64,000 nucleotides of DNA from Bradyrhizobium sp. WBAH42 (GTDB lineage Bacteria; Pseudomonadota; Alphaproteobacteria; Rhizobiales; Xanthobacteraceae), in the NCBI RefSeq assembly GCF_024585265.1, contig NZ_CP036533.1:5341001-5405000 (forward strand), given 5' to 3'. Below the pieces are notes generated by a model. The model did no database searches and was not told the DNA's origin. It was given only the letters and a program-made list of their open reading frames with translations. The stretch's first letter is position 1, and every line of letters starts with the position of its first letter. Shown here in pieces: positions 18,462-27,105 of the stretch. The translations under genes and the position numbers were made by a program.

Positions 18462-18737
18462 ATGGCGGCTTCGGTACGCGACAACAAGGACAGGAGGCGC
18501 TTCGAGCTCGATGTCGGCAACGACATGGCCTTCGCCAATTACCGGCTGACGCCATCGGCCGTGATCATCACCCACACCGAAACGCCGCGCGCGCTGCGCG
18601 GGCGCGGCATCGGCTCCGAGCTGGTCAAGGGCGCGCTCGAGCTGATCCGGCGCGACGGCAAGAAGGTGATCGCCGGCTGCGGCTTCGTCGTCGACTATCT
18701 CGACCGGCATCCGGAGGATGCGGACCTCGTCGCCTGA
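18462..18737 (+). CDS. GNAT-like mini acetyltransferase (YjdJ type), paralogue B
   Basis: A 91-residue paralogue of the protein encoded at 17415. It shares the FELDV start, the acetyl-CoA-binding RGRGIGSELVKGAL segment, the single cysteine in the GCGFV strand (QCPFV in A) and the DRHPEDADLV tail. ATG 18462 is preferred over the longer frame from 18228, because conservation with the paralogue starts here and GGAAGG precedes it. The substrate is unknown. Confidence 0.85.
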   Translation: MAASVRDNKDRRRFELDVGNDMAFANYRLTPSAVIITHTETPRALRGRGIGSELVKGALELIRRDGKKVIAGCGFVVDYLDRHPEDADLVA

Positions 18738-18741
18738 ACGC

Positions 18742-18770
18742 AAAAGGGCCCGCGCGATCGCGGGCCCTTT
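18742..18770. terminator. Bidirectional rho-independent terminator
   Basis: AAAAGGGCCCGCG pairs with CGCGGGCCCTTT around AT, with A/T tracts on both sides. It sits exactly between the ends of the convergent mini-GNAT and DUF3597 genes and can serve both. Confidence 0.9.
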
Positions 18771-18789
18771 CGGCACGACCGACGCCGGG

Positions 18790-19188
18790 TCAGTGCTTGA
18801 TCTCAGGCGGCAGCTTGCCGCCATTGGCGGCAAGCTTGGACATCACCTGCTTGTGCAGCCAGACGTTCATGCTGGCGGAGTCGTTCATGTCCCCGCTATA
18901 GCCGAGCTCCTTGGCGAGGTCCTTGCGCGCGGCCAGGCTGGAATCGATGTCGAGTGCCTTCATGAGGTCGACGATCGAGGTACGCCATTCCAGCTTCTCG
19001 CCCTTGTGCGCGGCGACGGCCTTGTCGACGATGGCAGCGACGTCGACGGCCGCCATGGGCGCTGATGCCGGCGCCGATGCGCCCGTGGTCCCAGCGGGGG
19101 CACTGCCCGGCGCTGCGCCACCGGCCGGCGCGGCGGAAGCCGGCTGGCTGCCGAAGATCGCGCTCATGATTTTCCCGAAAATGCTCAT
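18790..19188 (-). CDS. DUF3597-domain protein
   Basis: A 132-residue protein. A short N-terminal MSIFGKIMSAIFG segment is followed by an Ala/Pro/Gly-rich linker (about 15-45) and a compact C-terminal DUF3597 domain (VDKAVAAHKGEKLEWRTS...DLMKALDIDSSLAARKDLAKELGY). Related proteins in other bacteria have DnaJ-like or LysM-associated variants; the function is unknown. Start 19188 is chosen because MSIFGKI is the usual family start; the 21-residue extension of the longer frame is not family-like. Confidence 0.85.
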   Translation of the reverse strand: MSIFGKIMSAIFGSQPASAAPAGGAAPGSAPAGTTGASAPASAPMAAVDVAAIVDKAVAAHKGEKLEWRTSIVDLMKALDIDSSLAARKDLAKELGYSGDMNDSASMNVWLHKQVMSKLAANGGKLPPEIKH

Positions 19189-19525
19189 GTCTGCTTCCCC
19201 GAAAAGGATCCATTGGAAGGGCCTTGAGTGGCCCCTTATAGACGAAGTCACTGCGTTGCGCCCGCGGAGTTCTGCGAACCACCAAGCAGCATGAGCTTAT
19301 CTGCGGCGAAATGACGACCGAATGACATCATCGAGGTTGCACTGCGGCATCGAATTTTACCCAGGCGTGAGGGACAGGACTCGGAATTGGGAGTAGCCTT
19401 TACGTTCAACTCGCGATCCCGTCCGGAATTCGCGTCTGGTTGGAATCGCGAAACTCAGAGAAGAGCGGCCGCTTGCGCCGTTTGCCGGCGCCGAGTGCGG
19501 CTGCCCGGCAAGGGAGCTAGCGACC
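19189..19525. other. Intergenic region without a recognisable gene
   Basis: 337 bases between the divergent DUF3597 and DUF2189 genes, so both promoters should lie here. I see no inverted repeat, no conserved box I recognise and no credible small gene. AGGGAG near 19511 is the ribosome-binding site of the plus-strand gene. Confidence 0.5.
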
Positions 19526-20434
19526 ATGGCGACACTCTACCAGGGCAATGTACCCACGATGGCCCAGCCCGCGGATGCGGCTGGACCTGTGATCCGAACC
19601 ATCCAACTGTCTGATCTGCACGAGGCGCTCCGGCGCGGCTGGGAGGATTTCAAGGCGGTTCCGAGCCACGCCATCATCCTTTGCGTCATCTATCCCGTGC
19701 TGGGCCTCGTGCTCGCCCGCGTGGTGATGGGCTATTCCGTATTGCCGCTGCTGTTTCCGCTGGCCGCGGGCTTCGCCCTGATCGGCCCGTTCGCAGCCCT
19801 CGGCCTCTACGAACTCTCCAGCCGACGTGAACGCTACGAGGAGGCCAGCGCCTGGGATGCCATGGAGGTGCTGCGCTCGCCTTCGTTCGGTGCGATGCTC
19901 GGTCTCGGCACGTTGCTGCTCGCCCTGTTCGTCACCTGGGTGGCAACCGCACAAGCGATTTACGTCGCGGCGTTCGGCTACGAGGGCGTCACCGGATTCT
20001 CGGATTTCATCAGGCGCGTGCTGACGACGCAGCAAGGCTGGTGGCTGATAATGGTGGGCTGCGGCACCGGCTTCCTGTTCGCGCTCGCCGCACTCTGTCT
20101 CAGTGCCGTGTCGTTCCCCTTGATGCTGGACCGCCATGCCGGTGCGTTCGAGGCGATGAGCACTTCGCTGCGCGTGGTCGCGAGAAACCCGGTGCCGATG
20201 GCGGCCTGGGGCCTGATCGTGGCGGTGCTGCTCGCGCTCGGCACGATCCCGGCCTTCCTCGGCCTTGCCGTTGTGGTCCCCCTGCTTGGGCACGCCACGT
20301 GGCACCTCTATCGCAAGGTGATCGTGTCGGATCCGGGCGCACGCCCTGTGCCGCCTCCGCCCCATCGGCCGCGCAAGCCGGCCGCCGACTTCCCGGCAAA
20401 CCTCTTCCCGTGGCGGAATCGGACGGACGCCTGA
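19526..20434 (+). CDS. DUF2189 multi-pass membrane protein
   Basis: A 302-residue inner-membrane protein with about six hydrophobic segments and the DUF2189 arrangement: cytoplasmic N-terminus with 'L-x-x-A-x-x-x-GW-x-D', then paired helices. It also has a Pro/Arg-rich cytoplasmic C-terminus. The family is described as putative integral membrane proteins, some linked to cytochrome c oxidase neighbourhoods; no such gene is near. The ribosome-binding site AGGGAG supports the ATG at 19526. Function unknown. Confidence 0.82.
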   Translation: MATLYQGNVPTMAQPADAAGPVIRTIQLSDLHEALRRGWEDFKAVPSHAIILCVIYPVLGLVLARVVMGYSVLPLLFPLAAGFALIGPFAALGLYELSSRRERYEEASAWDAMEVLRSPSFGAMLGLGTLLLALFVTWVATAQAIYVAAFGYEGVTGFSDFIRRVLTTQQGWWLIMVGCGTGFLFALAALCLSAVSFPLMLDRHAGAFEAMSTSLRVVARNPVPMAAWGLIVAVLLALGTIPAFLGLAVVVPLLGHATWHLYRKVIVSDPGARPVPPPPHRPRKPAADFPANLFPWRNRTDA

Positions 20435-20448
20435 CAATCTCGTGACGT

Positions 20449-20479
20449 GCGGCCCTGCCCCGTTTCGGACAGGGCCGCA
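20449..20479 (+). terminator. Possible terminator after the DUF2189 gene
   Basis: GCGGCCCTG pairs with CAGGGCCGC across a short CCCGTTTCGGA loop. No T-run follows directly, so it may instead be an RNA-stability hairpin. Confidence 0.45.
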
Positions 20480-20554
20480 CGCCTTGCTTTGGCCGCGGTT
20501 ACAGCCGAGATTATGCTGCCGGTCAGATCAATTCACGGAAATCCATTTCATCTG

Positions 20555-21379
20555 ATGACTCCGACGATTTCTCGTCTTGCTCTCGCAGCCTTCATCGTCT
20601 CCGCGTCCCTTCTCTCAGTCCAGCCAGCGCCCGCCGCGGTTGCCTGCGGCTCGGGCAATTTCGACGCCTGGCTGGCTGATTTCAAAACCGACGCTGCGGC
20701 GAAAGGCATCTCGCAGCAGGCCATCACCGCCGGGCTTGCCGGCGTCACGCTCGATCCGAGCGTGGTCAACCGCGACCGCTCGCAAAAGGTCTTCACCCAG
20801 ACCTTCGAGGAGTTCTCCGGCCGCATGGTGCCGCCGCGCTTGGAGCGCGGCGCCAACAGGATGAAGCAATACGGCTCGGTGCTGTCGCGCATCGAGCAGG
20901 CCTATGGCGTGCCCGGCGAGGTCCTGGTCGCGATCTGGGGTCTGGAGACCGATTTCGGCGTCAACACGGGCAAGTTCGCAACGATCCGCTCGCTTGCAAC
21001 GCTCGCTTACGATTGCCGTCGCTCCGAGCAGTTTCGCGCCGAGCTGCTGGATGCGCTGCGCATCGTCCAGCGCGGCGATCTTGCGCCTGCCGACATGAAA
21101 GGCGCCTGGGCCGGCGAGCTCGGCCAGACCCAGTTCATGCCGTCATCCTGGATGAAATATGCCGTCGACTTCGACGGCAACGGCAAGCGCGATCTGCTGC
21201 ATAACGCGCCCGACGTACTCGCCTCCACCGCCAATTATCTGGCCGGCTATGGCTGGCAGAAGGGCAAGGATTGGCAGCCGGGCAGTCCGAACTTTGAGGT
21301 GCTCAAGCAGTGGAACAAGAGCGAGGTCTACTCCAAGACCGTCGCCTATTTTGCCGCCCAGCTTGCACGCGCTCCCTGA
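20555..21379 (+). CDS. Lytic murein transglycosylase, MltB family
   Basis: A 274-residue exported enzyme that cleaves the glycan strand of peptidoglycan, forming 1,6-anhydromuramic ends. The signal peptide runs to about residue 28 (APAAVAC region; the Cys is not in a proper lipobox). The SLT_2 fold follows, with the catalytic Glu in WGLETDFG, and GELGQTQFMPSSW and FDGNGKRDL, which are hallmarks of MltB. No peptidoglycan-binding domain follows, so it is the short form. Start 20555 begins the signal peptide; the frame from 20447 overlaps the terminator. Confidence 0.92.
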   Translation: MTPTISRLALAAFIVSASLLSVQPAPAAVACGSGNFDAWLADFKTDAAAKGISQQAITAGLAGVTLDPSVVNRDRSQKVFTQTFEEFSGRMVPPRLERGANRMKQYGSVLSRIEQAYGVPGEVLVAIWGLETDFGVNTGKFATIRSLATLAYDCRRSEQFRAELLDALRIVQRGDLAPADMKGAWAGELGQTQFMPSSWMKYAVDFDGNGKRDLLHNAPDVLASTANYLAGYGWQKGKDWQPGSPNFEVLKQWNKSEVYSKTVAYFAAQLARAP

Positions 21380-21401
21380 AATAACACGCGACAAAATGCA
21401 T

Positions 21402-21425
21402 GGGCCGATCGCGAGCGACCGGCCC
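21402..21425. terminator. Possible terminator between convergent genes
   Basis: GGGCCG (21402-21407) pairs with CGGCCC (21420-21425). A short stem without a T-run; position between convergent ends is its main support. Confidence 0.3.
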
Positions 21426-21439
21426 TCGCTTGGGTGCGT

Positions 21440-21703
21440 TTACTTGCCCATGGTGGCGAGCATTGCCTTGTTCAGATGCGCGCCGCACGCACCCATCTTG
21501 CCGTTGAGCAGGGAGTCCTGAGCCGCAGCGATCTCCTTCTGCGCGACAAACTTGCTGTCACCGTCGGCCATGTTTTCGATCGCCGTCTCCGTTTTCTCCA
21601 GATTGGCCCCGCTGCAGCCGCCCATGGCGTGCTTGGCGGCCTGGGCCGGCGCGACGGCGAGTGCAACAGCGGCGACTGCGATAACCCCGAGTAACTTCGT
21701 CAT
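21440..21703 (-). CDS. Small secreted hypothetical protein
   Basis: An 87-residue protein. It has a signal peptide MTKLLGVIAVAAVALAVAPAQA, then a helical mature part with two cysteines in similar settings (GGCSG and GACGA), likely forming a disulphide that ties two helices. GAGAAGGAAAG lies just before the ATG at 21703; the longer frame from 21868 is not supported by composition. The family is not recognised; it resembles small periplasmic four-helix or hairpin proteins. Confidence 0.65.
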   Translation of the reverse strand: MTKLLGVIAVAAVALAVAPAQAAKHAMGGCSGANLEKTETAIENMADGDSKFVAQKEIAAAQDSLLNGKMGACGAHLNKAMLATMGK

Positions 21704-22335
21704 GATGTTACTTTCCTTCTCTTGTTCTTGGGCCAGAACCGGCGACATTGCCGGAATCTGCGACATGACTTTCCTCCGGTTGCGGCAACTTGCCGCAATA
21801 AATTCCCCGCGAGAATTGCGTGATGCTGCGCGCCGCGCAGAGCCGCATGCGAAATTTCTGATTTTCATTACAACTTCGTAATGGAGGCCCTAACGCAGCG
21901 CGTGTGTACGCGGCACCAACTGCGCAACAGAGAGCCTCAGGATCAAAGGCGATCCAATTTCGACCTCTCGATACATGAATCTAGATTCACTTTTTATCCG
22001 GGCAGATCATGCGATTCGCGCATGCGAGACTTGGGCCCAGACGCTATCCCATCCTGGTTGCGGATCACGGGAACGCGACATACTTCGACCCCCGTCGGCA
22101 CCGCAAATCCAAACATAAGCCCGTGATTTCACGGACGTTTGCTGTGAAAAGCGATTACTCCCGCCCAGCTGTTGGGCGGGAGTGCCAAGAGGTTAATCGC
22201 TTCTTACCGGTGCTATGCGCTCTTCGCTTAGCTGCATCGCAACATCGGAACTTTCGCACTGCACCACTCTCACCTATATTCATTTCAACGATGAGGCTCG
22301 AAGCAAGAGCTGAATCGAACTACAGGAGACTACCA
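21704..22335. other. Intergenic region with a strong palindrome
   Basis: 632 bases between the divergent small secreted protein gene and the DUF1127 gene. The only clear structure is an 11-bp perfect hairpin at 22157-22183. Open frames crossing it have non-coding-like composition. The AT content is higher around 21880-22000 than in flanking genes. Confidence 0.5.
22157..22183. repeat. Perfect 11-bp inverted repeat
   Basis: ACTCCCGCCCA (22157-22167) and TGGGCGGGAGT (22173-22183) pair perfectly around GCTGT. No T-run follows on either strand and there is no gene end nearby, so it does not look like an ordinary terminator. It could be a stem of a small RNA or a protein-binding palindrome. Confidence 0.6.
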
Positions 22336-22488
22336 ATGCTGCTCTCGCTCATCCGCATGATCCAGGCCTTCCGGGACTATCAGCGCAATGTTGCCGAGCT
22401 GTCCCAGCTCAGCGACCGCGAACTGGCCGACATCGGCCTCGATCGCTCGGACATCCCGCGCGTTGCCGCCGGTCAGTACCAGGGCTGA
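22336..22488 (+). CDS. DUF1127 mini-protein
   Basis: A 50-residue protein of the DUF1127 (YjiS-like) family. The conserved C-terminal part reads LSQLSDRELADIGLDRSDIP. In alphaproteobacteria, short Arg-rich DUF1127 proteins have been linked to RNA turnover, phosphate and carbon metabolism. This member's N-terminus (MLLSLIRMIQAFRDYQRN) is hydrophobic then basic. The ATG follows AGGAGA by seven bases. It is too short to stand out among longer overlapping frames. Confidence 0.85.
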   Translation: MLLSLIRMIQAFRDYQRNVAELSQLSDRELADIGLDRSDIPRVAAGQYQG

Positions 22489-22521
22489 TATCGTTCAGCC
22501 CTTCACCGGAACGGACCGATA

Positions 22522-22542
22522 GCGCCCGCCTCGTGCGGGCGT
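22522..22542 (+). terminator. Likely terminator after the DUF1127 gene
   Basis: CGCCCGC pairs with GCGGGCG around CTCGT, followed by a T-containing stretch (TTGTCGTTT). It lies 33 bases after the stop, just before trmFO. Confidence 0.5.
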
Positions 22543-22615
22543 TGTCGTTTCTGATGGCAGAAAACTCGATCTCGGCGATTCCACTCTCCGCCGAAAAGCG
22601 CTACCTGTCCGCCCC

Positions 22616-24043
22616 ATGACAGGACCCCAATCCAACATCGTGCACGTGATCGGTGCCGGCCTCGCCGGTTCCGAAGCCGCCTGGCAGGTTGCGAAGTCCG
22701 GCGTGCCCGTGGTGCTGCACGAGATGCGGCCGACCCGCATGACCGAGGCGCACCGCACCGACGGGCTCGCCGAGTTGGTCTGCTCCAACTCGTTTCGCTC
22801 GGATGACGCCGCCAACAACGCCGTTGGCTTGCTGCATGCGGAAATGCGGCGGCTCGACTCGCTGATCATGCGCGCCGCCGATGCCAACCAGGTGCCCGCC
22901 GGCGGCGCACTCGCAGTCGATCGCGACGGCTTCTCCGCTGCCGTCACCAAGGCGCTCAACGACCATCCCCTGATCGAGATCGCCCGTGGCGAGGTTTCAG
23001 GCCTGCCGCCGGCCGAGTGGAGCAATGTCATCGTTGCCACCGGCCCCCTCACCTCCGCGCCACTGGCTGACGCCATCCGCGAGCTCACGGATGAGAGCGC
23101 GCTAGCCTTCTTCGACGCGATCGCGCCGATCGTGCACCGCGAATCCATCGACATGTCGGTGGCCTGGTTCCAGTCGCGCTACGACAAGGTCGGCCCCGGC
23201 GGCAACGGCGCCGACTACATCAACTGCCCGATGACCAAGGAGCAGTATGACGGCTTCGTCGCCGCCCTCATCGCCGGCGAGAAGACCGAGTTCAAGGAGT
23301 GGGAGACCAACACGCCCTATTTCGACGGCTGCCTGCCGATCGAGGTGATGGCGGAGCGCGGCCCCGAGACGCTGCGCCACGGTCCGATGAAGCCGGTCGG
23401 CCTCACCAATCCGCACGATCCCACGACCAAGGCCTACGCAATCGTGCAGCTGCGTCAGGACAACAAGCTCGGCACGCTCTACAACATCGTCGGGTTCCAG
23501 ACGAAGCTGAAATACGGCGAGCAACAACGCATCTTCCGCACCATTCCGGGGCTGGAGAACGCCGAATTCGCCCGCCTCGGCGGCCTGCATCGCAACACCT
23601 TCCTGAACTCGCCAAAGCTGCTCGACGGCCAGTTGCGCCTGCGTGCGCAGCCGCGGCTGCGTTTCGCCGGCCAGATGACCGGCTGCGAGGGCTATGTGGA
23701 ATCCGCCAGCGTCGGCTTGATCGCTGGTCTCTACGCAGCCGCGGACGCACGTGGCGAGGCGCTTGTCAGCCCGCCGGGCGCGACCGCGCTCGGGTCACTG
23801 CTCGGCCACATCACTGGCGGCCATATCGAAACCATCGAGCCGGGCACGCGCTCGTTCCAGCCGATGAACATCAATTTCGGCCTATTCCCGCCGCTCGCGA
23901 CCGTGCCGACCAAGAAGCCCGACGGCACACGGCTGCGCAGCAACGAGAAGACGGTGGCCAAGAAGCAGGCGCTGAGCGCACGGGCGCTCGCCGATCTCGA
24001 TCGCTGGATCGCCGATCACCTGCGCATTGCCGCCGCCGCGTGA
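22616..24043 (+). CDS. trmFO: Folate/FAD-dependent tRNA m5U54 methyltransferase TrmFO
   Basis: Uses methylene-tetrahydrofolate and FADH2 to methylate U54 in the T-loop of tRNAs. The 475-residue protein begins with the FAD-binding [13 protein letters not shown]. It contains the family signature [15 protein letters not shown] and [14 protein letters not shown], the active-site region around [13 protein letters not shown], and the C-terminal NFGLFPPL segment. Length matches the family. The next gene starts 7 bases after its stop, suggesting cotranscription. Confidence 0.97.
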   Translation: MTGPQSNIVHVIGAGLAGSEAAWQVAKSGVPVVLHEMRPTRMTEAHRTDGLAELVCSNSFRSDDAANNAVGLLHAEMRRLDSLIMRAADANQVPAGGALAVDRDGFSAAVTKALNDHPLIEIARGEVSGLPPAEWSNVIVATGPLTSAPLADAIRELTDESALAFFDAIAPIVHRESIDMSVAWFQSRYDKVGPGGNGADYINCPMTKEQYDGFVAALIAGEKTEFKEWETNTPYFDGCLPIEVMAERGPETLRHGPMKPVGLTNPHDPTTKAYAIVQLRQDNKLGTLYNIVGFQTKLKYGEQQRIFRTIPGLENAEFARLGGLHRNTFLNSPKLLDGQLRLRAQPRLRFAGQMTGCEGYVESASVGLIAGLYAAADARGEALVSPPGATALGSLLGHITGGHIETIEPGTRSFQPMNINFGLFPPLATVPTKKPDGTRLRSNEKTVAKKQALSARALADLDRWIADHLRIAAAA

Positions 24044-24050
24044 GTTTGCG

Positions 24051-25145
24051 ATGAGCCTGCCCAAAGACGACGCCGCAGAGCTGTCGGCGCGCTGGACCGA
24101 AGGCGTGCTGCTCAAGCGCGACGTGTTCTCGACCGTCGAGCGCGGCCGCTTCCGCAGCGAGAGCGGCGAGATCGATGCGGTATTGCGCCGGCTGGACGAG
24201 GTGCCCTGGTGGTCGTTCCTGCTGGCACGCCACCTGTTCGCCCGCGAGAAGCATGCCCTGGTGCGCGCCAAAGGCCTCGACGTCGGTCCCGAGCTGCTAT
24301 GGGCCGGGCGCCGCGCTCTGGTGCGCGGCTTCGTCGACGGCGTCGCGCTGCATCTGGCAAAGCCCCATGGCGATCTCGCCTATTTCCGCTCGGCCAAGGC
24401 CGCACTGCGCCGGCTGCGCCGCGCCGGCATCTGCCACAACGATCTCGCCAAGGAGCAGAACTGGCTGGTCGGCCGCGACGGCCGCGCCTATGTGACCGAC
24501 TTCCAGCTCGCCGCGTGCTTCAAGCGCCGCGGCCGGCTCTATCGCATCCTCGCCTATGAAGACCTCCGGCATCTGCTCAAGCACAAGCGCTCCTACGCGC
24601 CGGAGGCGCTGACGCCGCGCGAGCGAAAGATCCTGGCGAGGAAGTCGTTCGCCGCGAGCCTGTGGCTCGCCACCGGCAAGAAGGTCTATCGCGCCATCAC
24701 CCGCGGCCTGTTCAATTTCACTGACCGCGAGGGCGGCGGCCGCCGGCTCGTCAACGACGCGCCGGTGCTGGCCGAGCTGATCCGCCGCAATCCCGCCGTG
24801 CGCGACGCCGCCATCGTCGCCTTTGCCGACCGCCGCTCCGGCGTCGGACTTTACGCCTTCGTCGAGGCCGATCACGCCGCGCTCGAAGGCCAGCTCCGCA
24901 GCGAGCTTGCCGCCGCCAAGGGGCCGAAGCCGCCCGAGCACATCCAGGTCGTGCACGCCCTGCCACGCAACAGCAGCGGCAAGCCGCGCACCGAGGTCTT
25001 GCAGCTGGTCGCCATGAACCAGCTCGACCTGATCGAGCCGATGATGAAGAACGAGCAGGACCGCGCCTTCCTCAAGGACATCCTGGAGCAGCGCAAGAAC
25101 CTGCGCGACCGCTTCAATTTCGAAGCGAAGCTCCCAACGAGCTAA
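24051..25145 (+). CDS. Kinase-like protein fused to an ANL (acyl-adenylate) C-terminal domain
   Basis: A 364-residue two-part protein. The N-terminal part (about 10-215) resembles a reduced RIO/lipopolysaccharide-kinase-like fold. It has a catalytic-loop motif HNDLAKEQN (129-137; compare HxDLxxxN) and VTDF (148-151) in the place of the metal-binding DFG, but no clear glycine loop. The C-terminal part (about 238-318) looks like the small C-terminal domain of AMP-forming ligases: NPAVRDAAIVAFAD, LYAFVEAD, then PRNSSGKPR with K311 at the position of the catalytic lysine. There is no adenylation core. ATG 24051 lies 7 bases after trmFO. The substrate is unknown; whether it phosphorylates anything is inference. 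Confidence 0.7.
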   Translation: MSLPKDDAAELSARWTEGVLLKRDVFSTVERGRFRSESGEIDAVLRRLDEVPWWSFLLARHLFAREKHALVRAKGLDVGPELLWAGRRALVRGFVDGVALHLAKPHGDLAYFRSAKAALRRLRRAGICHNDLAKEQNWLVGRDGRAYVTDFQLAACFKRRGRLYRILAYEDLRHLLKHKRSYAPEALTPRERKILARKSFAASLWLATGKKVYRAITRGLFNFTDREGGGRRLVNDAPVLAELIRRNPAVRDAAIVAFADRRSGVGLYAFVEADHAALEGQLRSELAAAKGPKPPEHIQVVHALPRNSSGKPRTEVLQLVAMNQLDLIEPMMKNEQDRAFLKDILEQRKNLRDRFNFEAKLPTS

Positions 25146-25236
25146 GCGGAATCTGCGCCTTGAAGCCTCCACAATGGCGACTGAGAAGCGCTTGGATCAC
25201 GCAGGGCTCGCAGAGATCATGGGCGGTCGGGGGACG

Positions 25237-25794
25237 ATGATGCATCGTGTGGTTGGCGGGATCATCGCTGGTCTTGTGCTGCTGGCGGGCGCGCCCGCGC
25301 TGGCGGACTCTCCGGCCGAGCTGATCTCCAGCTTCCGTCTCAAGCATGGTGAGGCCCGCGTCGTCCGCGACGCCACCCTCGATCGCATCGCCATGGATCA
25401 GGCCCGCGCGATGGCAGCGAAGGACGACCTCAGCCACGACGCGCTCGGCCCGTTCAATCGCCGGGTCGCACCGGCCGGTGCGGGCCGCGCCGCCGAGAAC
25501 ATCGCCTACGGCTACGACAATTTCGAGAAGACGCTGGGCCAGTGGATCGACTCGTCCGGGCACCGCAAGAACCTGTTGCTGCACAACGCCTCCCGCGTCG
25601 GCATTGCCAGCGCCAAGAATGCGAGTGGCAAGCGCATCTATTGGGCCATGGTCATCGCCGGCGATTACGAGCCGAAGGGCAAAGGCAAGAAAAAGGACAA
25701 GGAGCCCGTCGTTGCCGTGAAGCGCGAGGTCGCTCCGGCCAGCAAGCCAAAGCCCAGCAATTGTCACGTCAAGCTGCTCGGCCTCTGCATCTGA
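25237..25794 (+). CDS. Secreted CAP/SCP-domain protein
   Basis: A 185-residue protein with signal peptide (MMHRVVGGIIAGLVLLAGAPALA). A CAP domain follows, with LSHDALGPF, the AENIAYGYDN motif, WIDSSGHRKNLL (conserved His of the CAP cavity) and a final strand YWAMVIAGDY. The tail is Lys/Pro-rich and basic (GKGKKKDKEP) and ends with a Cys-containing NCHVKLLGLCI. Bacterial CAP proteins are extracytoplasmic, with poorly known activities. Upstream in-frame starts at 25174 and 25219 exist; 25237 gives a normal signal peptide after CGGGGGA. Confidence 0.85.
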   Translation: MMHRVVGGIIAGLVLLAGAPALADSPAELISSFRLKHGEARVVRDATLDRIAMDQARAMAAKDDLSHDALGPFNRRVAPAGAGRAAENIAYGYDNFEKTLGQWIDSSGHRKNLLLHNASRVGIASAKNASGKRIYWAMVIAGDYEPKGKGKKKDKEPVVAVKREVAPASKPKPSNCHVKLLGLCI

Positions 25795-25867
25795 GGCGCG
25801 CCAGCCCATCTTGCTCGCGCGCGGCAACGCGCCTAATTCATGGGATCGCAAGAAGCGGAGGGCGTGA

Positions 25868-27043
25868 GTGATCGACCTCGACCGAATACGTGCCGATACC
25901 CCAGCCACCAGCCGGCTCGCCTATCTCCACAACGCCGGCGCGGCGCTCATGCCGACCCCCGTTGTCGCCGCAATGAAGCAGCATCTCGACCTCGAAAGCG
26001 AGATCGGAGGCTATGCCGCCGCTGACCGCGAAGCCCCGCGGTTAGATGCGGTCTACGGCTCGGTCGCGCGCCTGCTGAATGCCGCGCCCGACGAGATCGC
26101 GCTCGTGGAGAATGCGACGGTTGCGTGGCAGATGGCGTTCTATTCGCTTCCGTTTCGGAAGGGCGACCGGATCCTGACCGCCGAAGCGGAATACGCGGCG
26201 AATTATGTCGCCTTCCTTCAGGTCGCCAAGCGAACCGGCGCGGTCATCGACGTGGTGCCGAGCGATGCCAGCGGTGAGCTCGACCTCCACGCGCTCGAAC
26301 GGATGATCGAAAAGCGGGTGAAACTGATCGCCATCACCTGGGTTCCGACCAATGGCGGGCTGGTCAATCCGGCAGAGGCAGTCGGCAGGATCGCGCGGGC
26401 GCATGGCATTCCCTATCTGCTCGACGCCTGCCAGGCGGTCGGGCAGATGACAGTTGATGTCGAAGCCATCGGCTGCGACATGTTGTCGGCCACGGGCCGC
26501 AAATTCCTGCGCGGCCCCCGCGGCACTGGCTTTCTCTACATCCGCCGCGCGCTGCTGCAGCAGCTCGAGCCGCCGATGATCGACCATTTTGCAGCGCCCT
26601 GGGTCTCGCGCGATGAATATCGGCTCCGCGACGATGCCCGCCGTTTCGAGACATGGGAGAATAATTACGCGGCCCGGCTTGGGCTGGGCGCGGCTGTCGA
26701 TTATGCCCTCGAGATCGGCATCGATCGGATCGAGCAGCGCTGCCGCCCGCTCGCCGGCCGCCTGCGCGGCGGCCTCGCCGCCCTTCCTGGCATCACCATT
26801 CGCGACCTCGGGCGTGCGCCGGGTGCGATCGTCAGCTTCACGATGGACGGGCACGAGGCGGACGACATTGTCGCCAGCGCCGCTGCAGCCGGCATCACGA
26901 TCGGTGCTTCGGACCCATCGAGCACGCGCATCGATGCCGAGCTTCGCTCGCTGCCGCATCTCGTGCGGGCGTCACCGCATTACTACAACACGGAAGCCGA
27001 GGTCGATCGGCTGCTCGCGCATCTGGCGGACCTGACACGATAG
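25868..27043 (+). CDS. Class V aminotransferase-fold PLP-dependent enzyme
   Basis: A 391-residue fold-type I PLP enzyme of the cysteine desulfurase/isopenicillin N epimerase group. It has LHNAGAA near the start, the PLP-binding Asp in LLDACQAVGQ (D187), and the Schiff-base lysine in SATGRKFLRGPRGTGFL (K212). The substrate is uncertain: the lack of an active-site cysteine loop argues against a cysteine desulfurase, and the family includes epimerases and lyases. The start is GTG at 25868 with GGAGGG upstream. Confidence 0.85.
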   Translation: MIDLDRIRADTPATSRLAYLHNAGAALMPTPVVAAMKQHLDLESEIGGYAAADREAPRLDAVYGSVARLLNAAPDEIALVENATVAWQMAFYSLPFRKGDRILTAEAEYAANYVAFLQVAKRTGAVIDVVPSDASGELDLHALERMIEKRVKLIAITWVPTNGGLVNPAEAVGRIARAHGIPYLLDACQAVGQMTVDVEAIGCDMLSATGRKFLRGPRGTGFLYIRRALLQQLEPPMIDHFAAPWVSRDEYRLRDDARRFETWENNYAARLGLGAAVDYALEIGIDRIEQRCRPLAGRLRGGLAALPGITIRDLGRAPGAIVSFTMDGHEADDIVASAAAAGITIGASDPSSTRIDAELRSLPHLVRASPHYYNTEAEVDRLLAHLADLTR

Positions 27044-27105
27044 CAAGAGGAGGCGGCGCGACCGGGCCGACCGTGAGGTCGCTCCACCATCGCACCGGCC
27101 TGACA

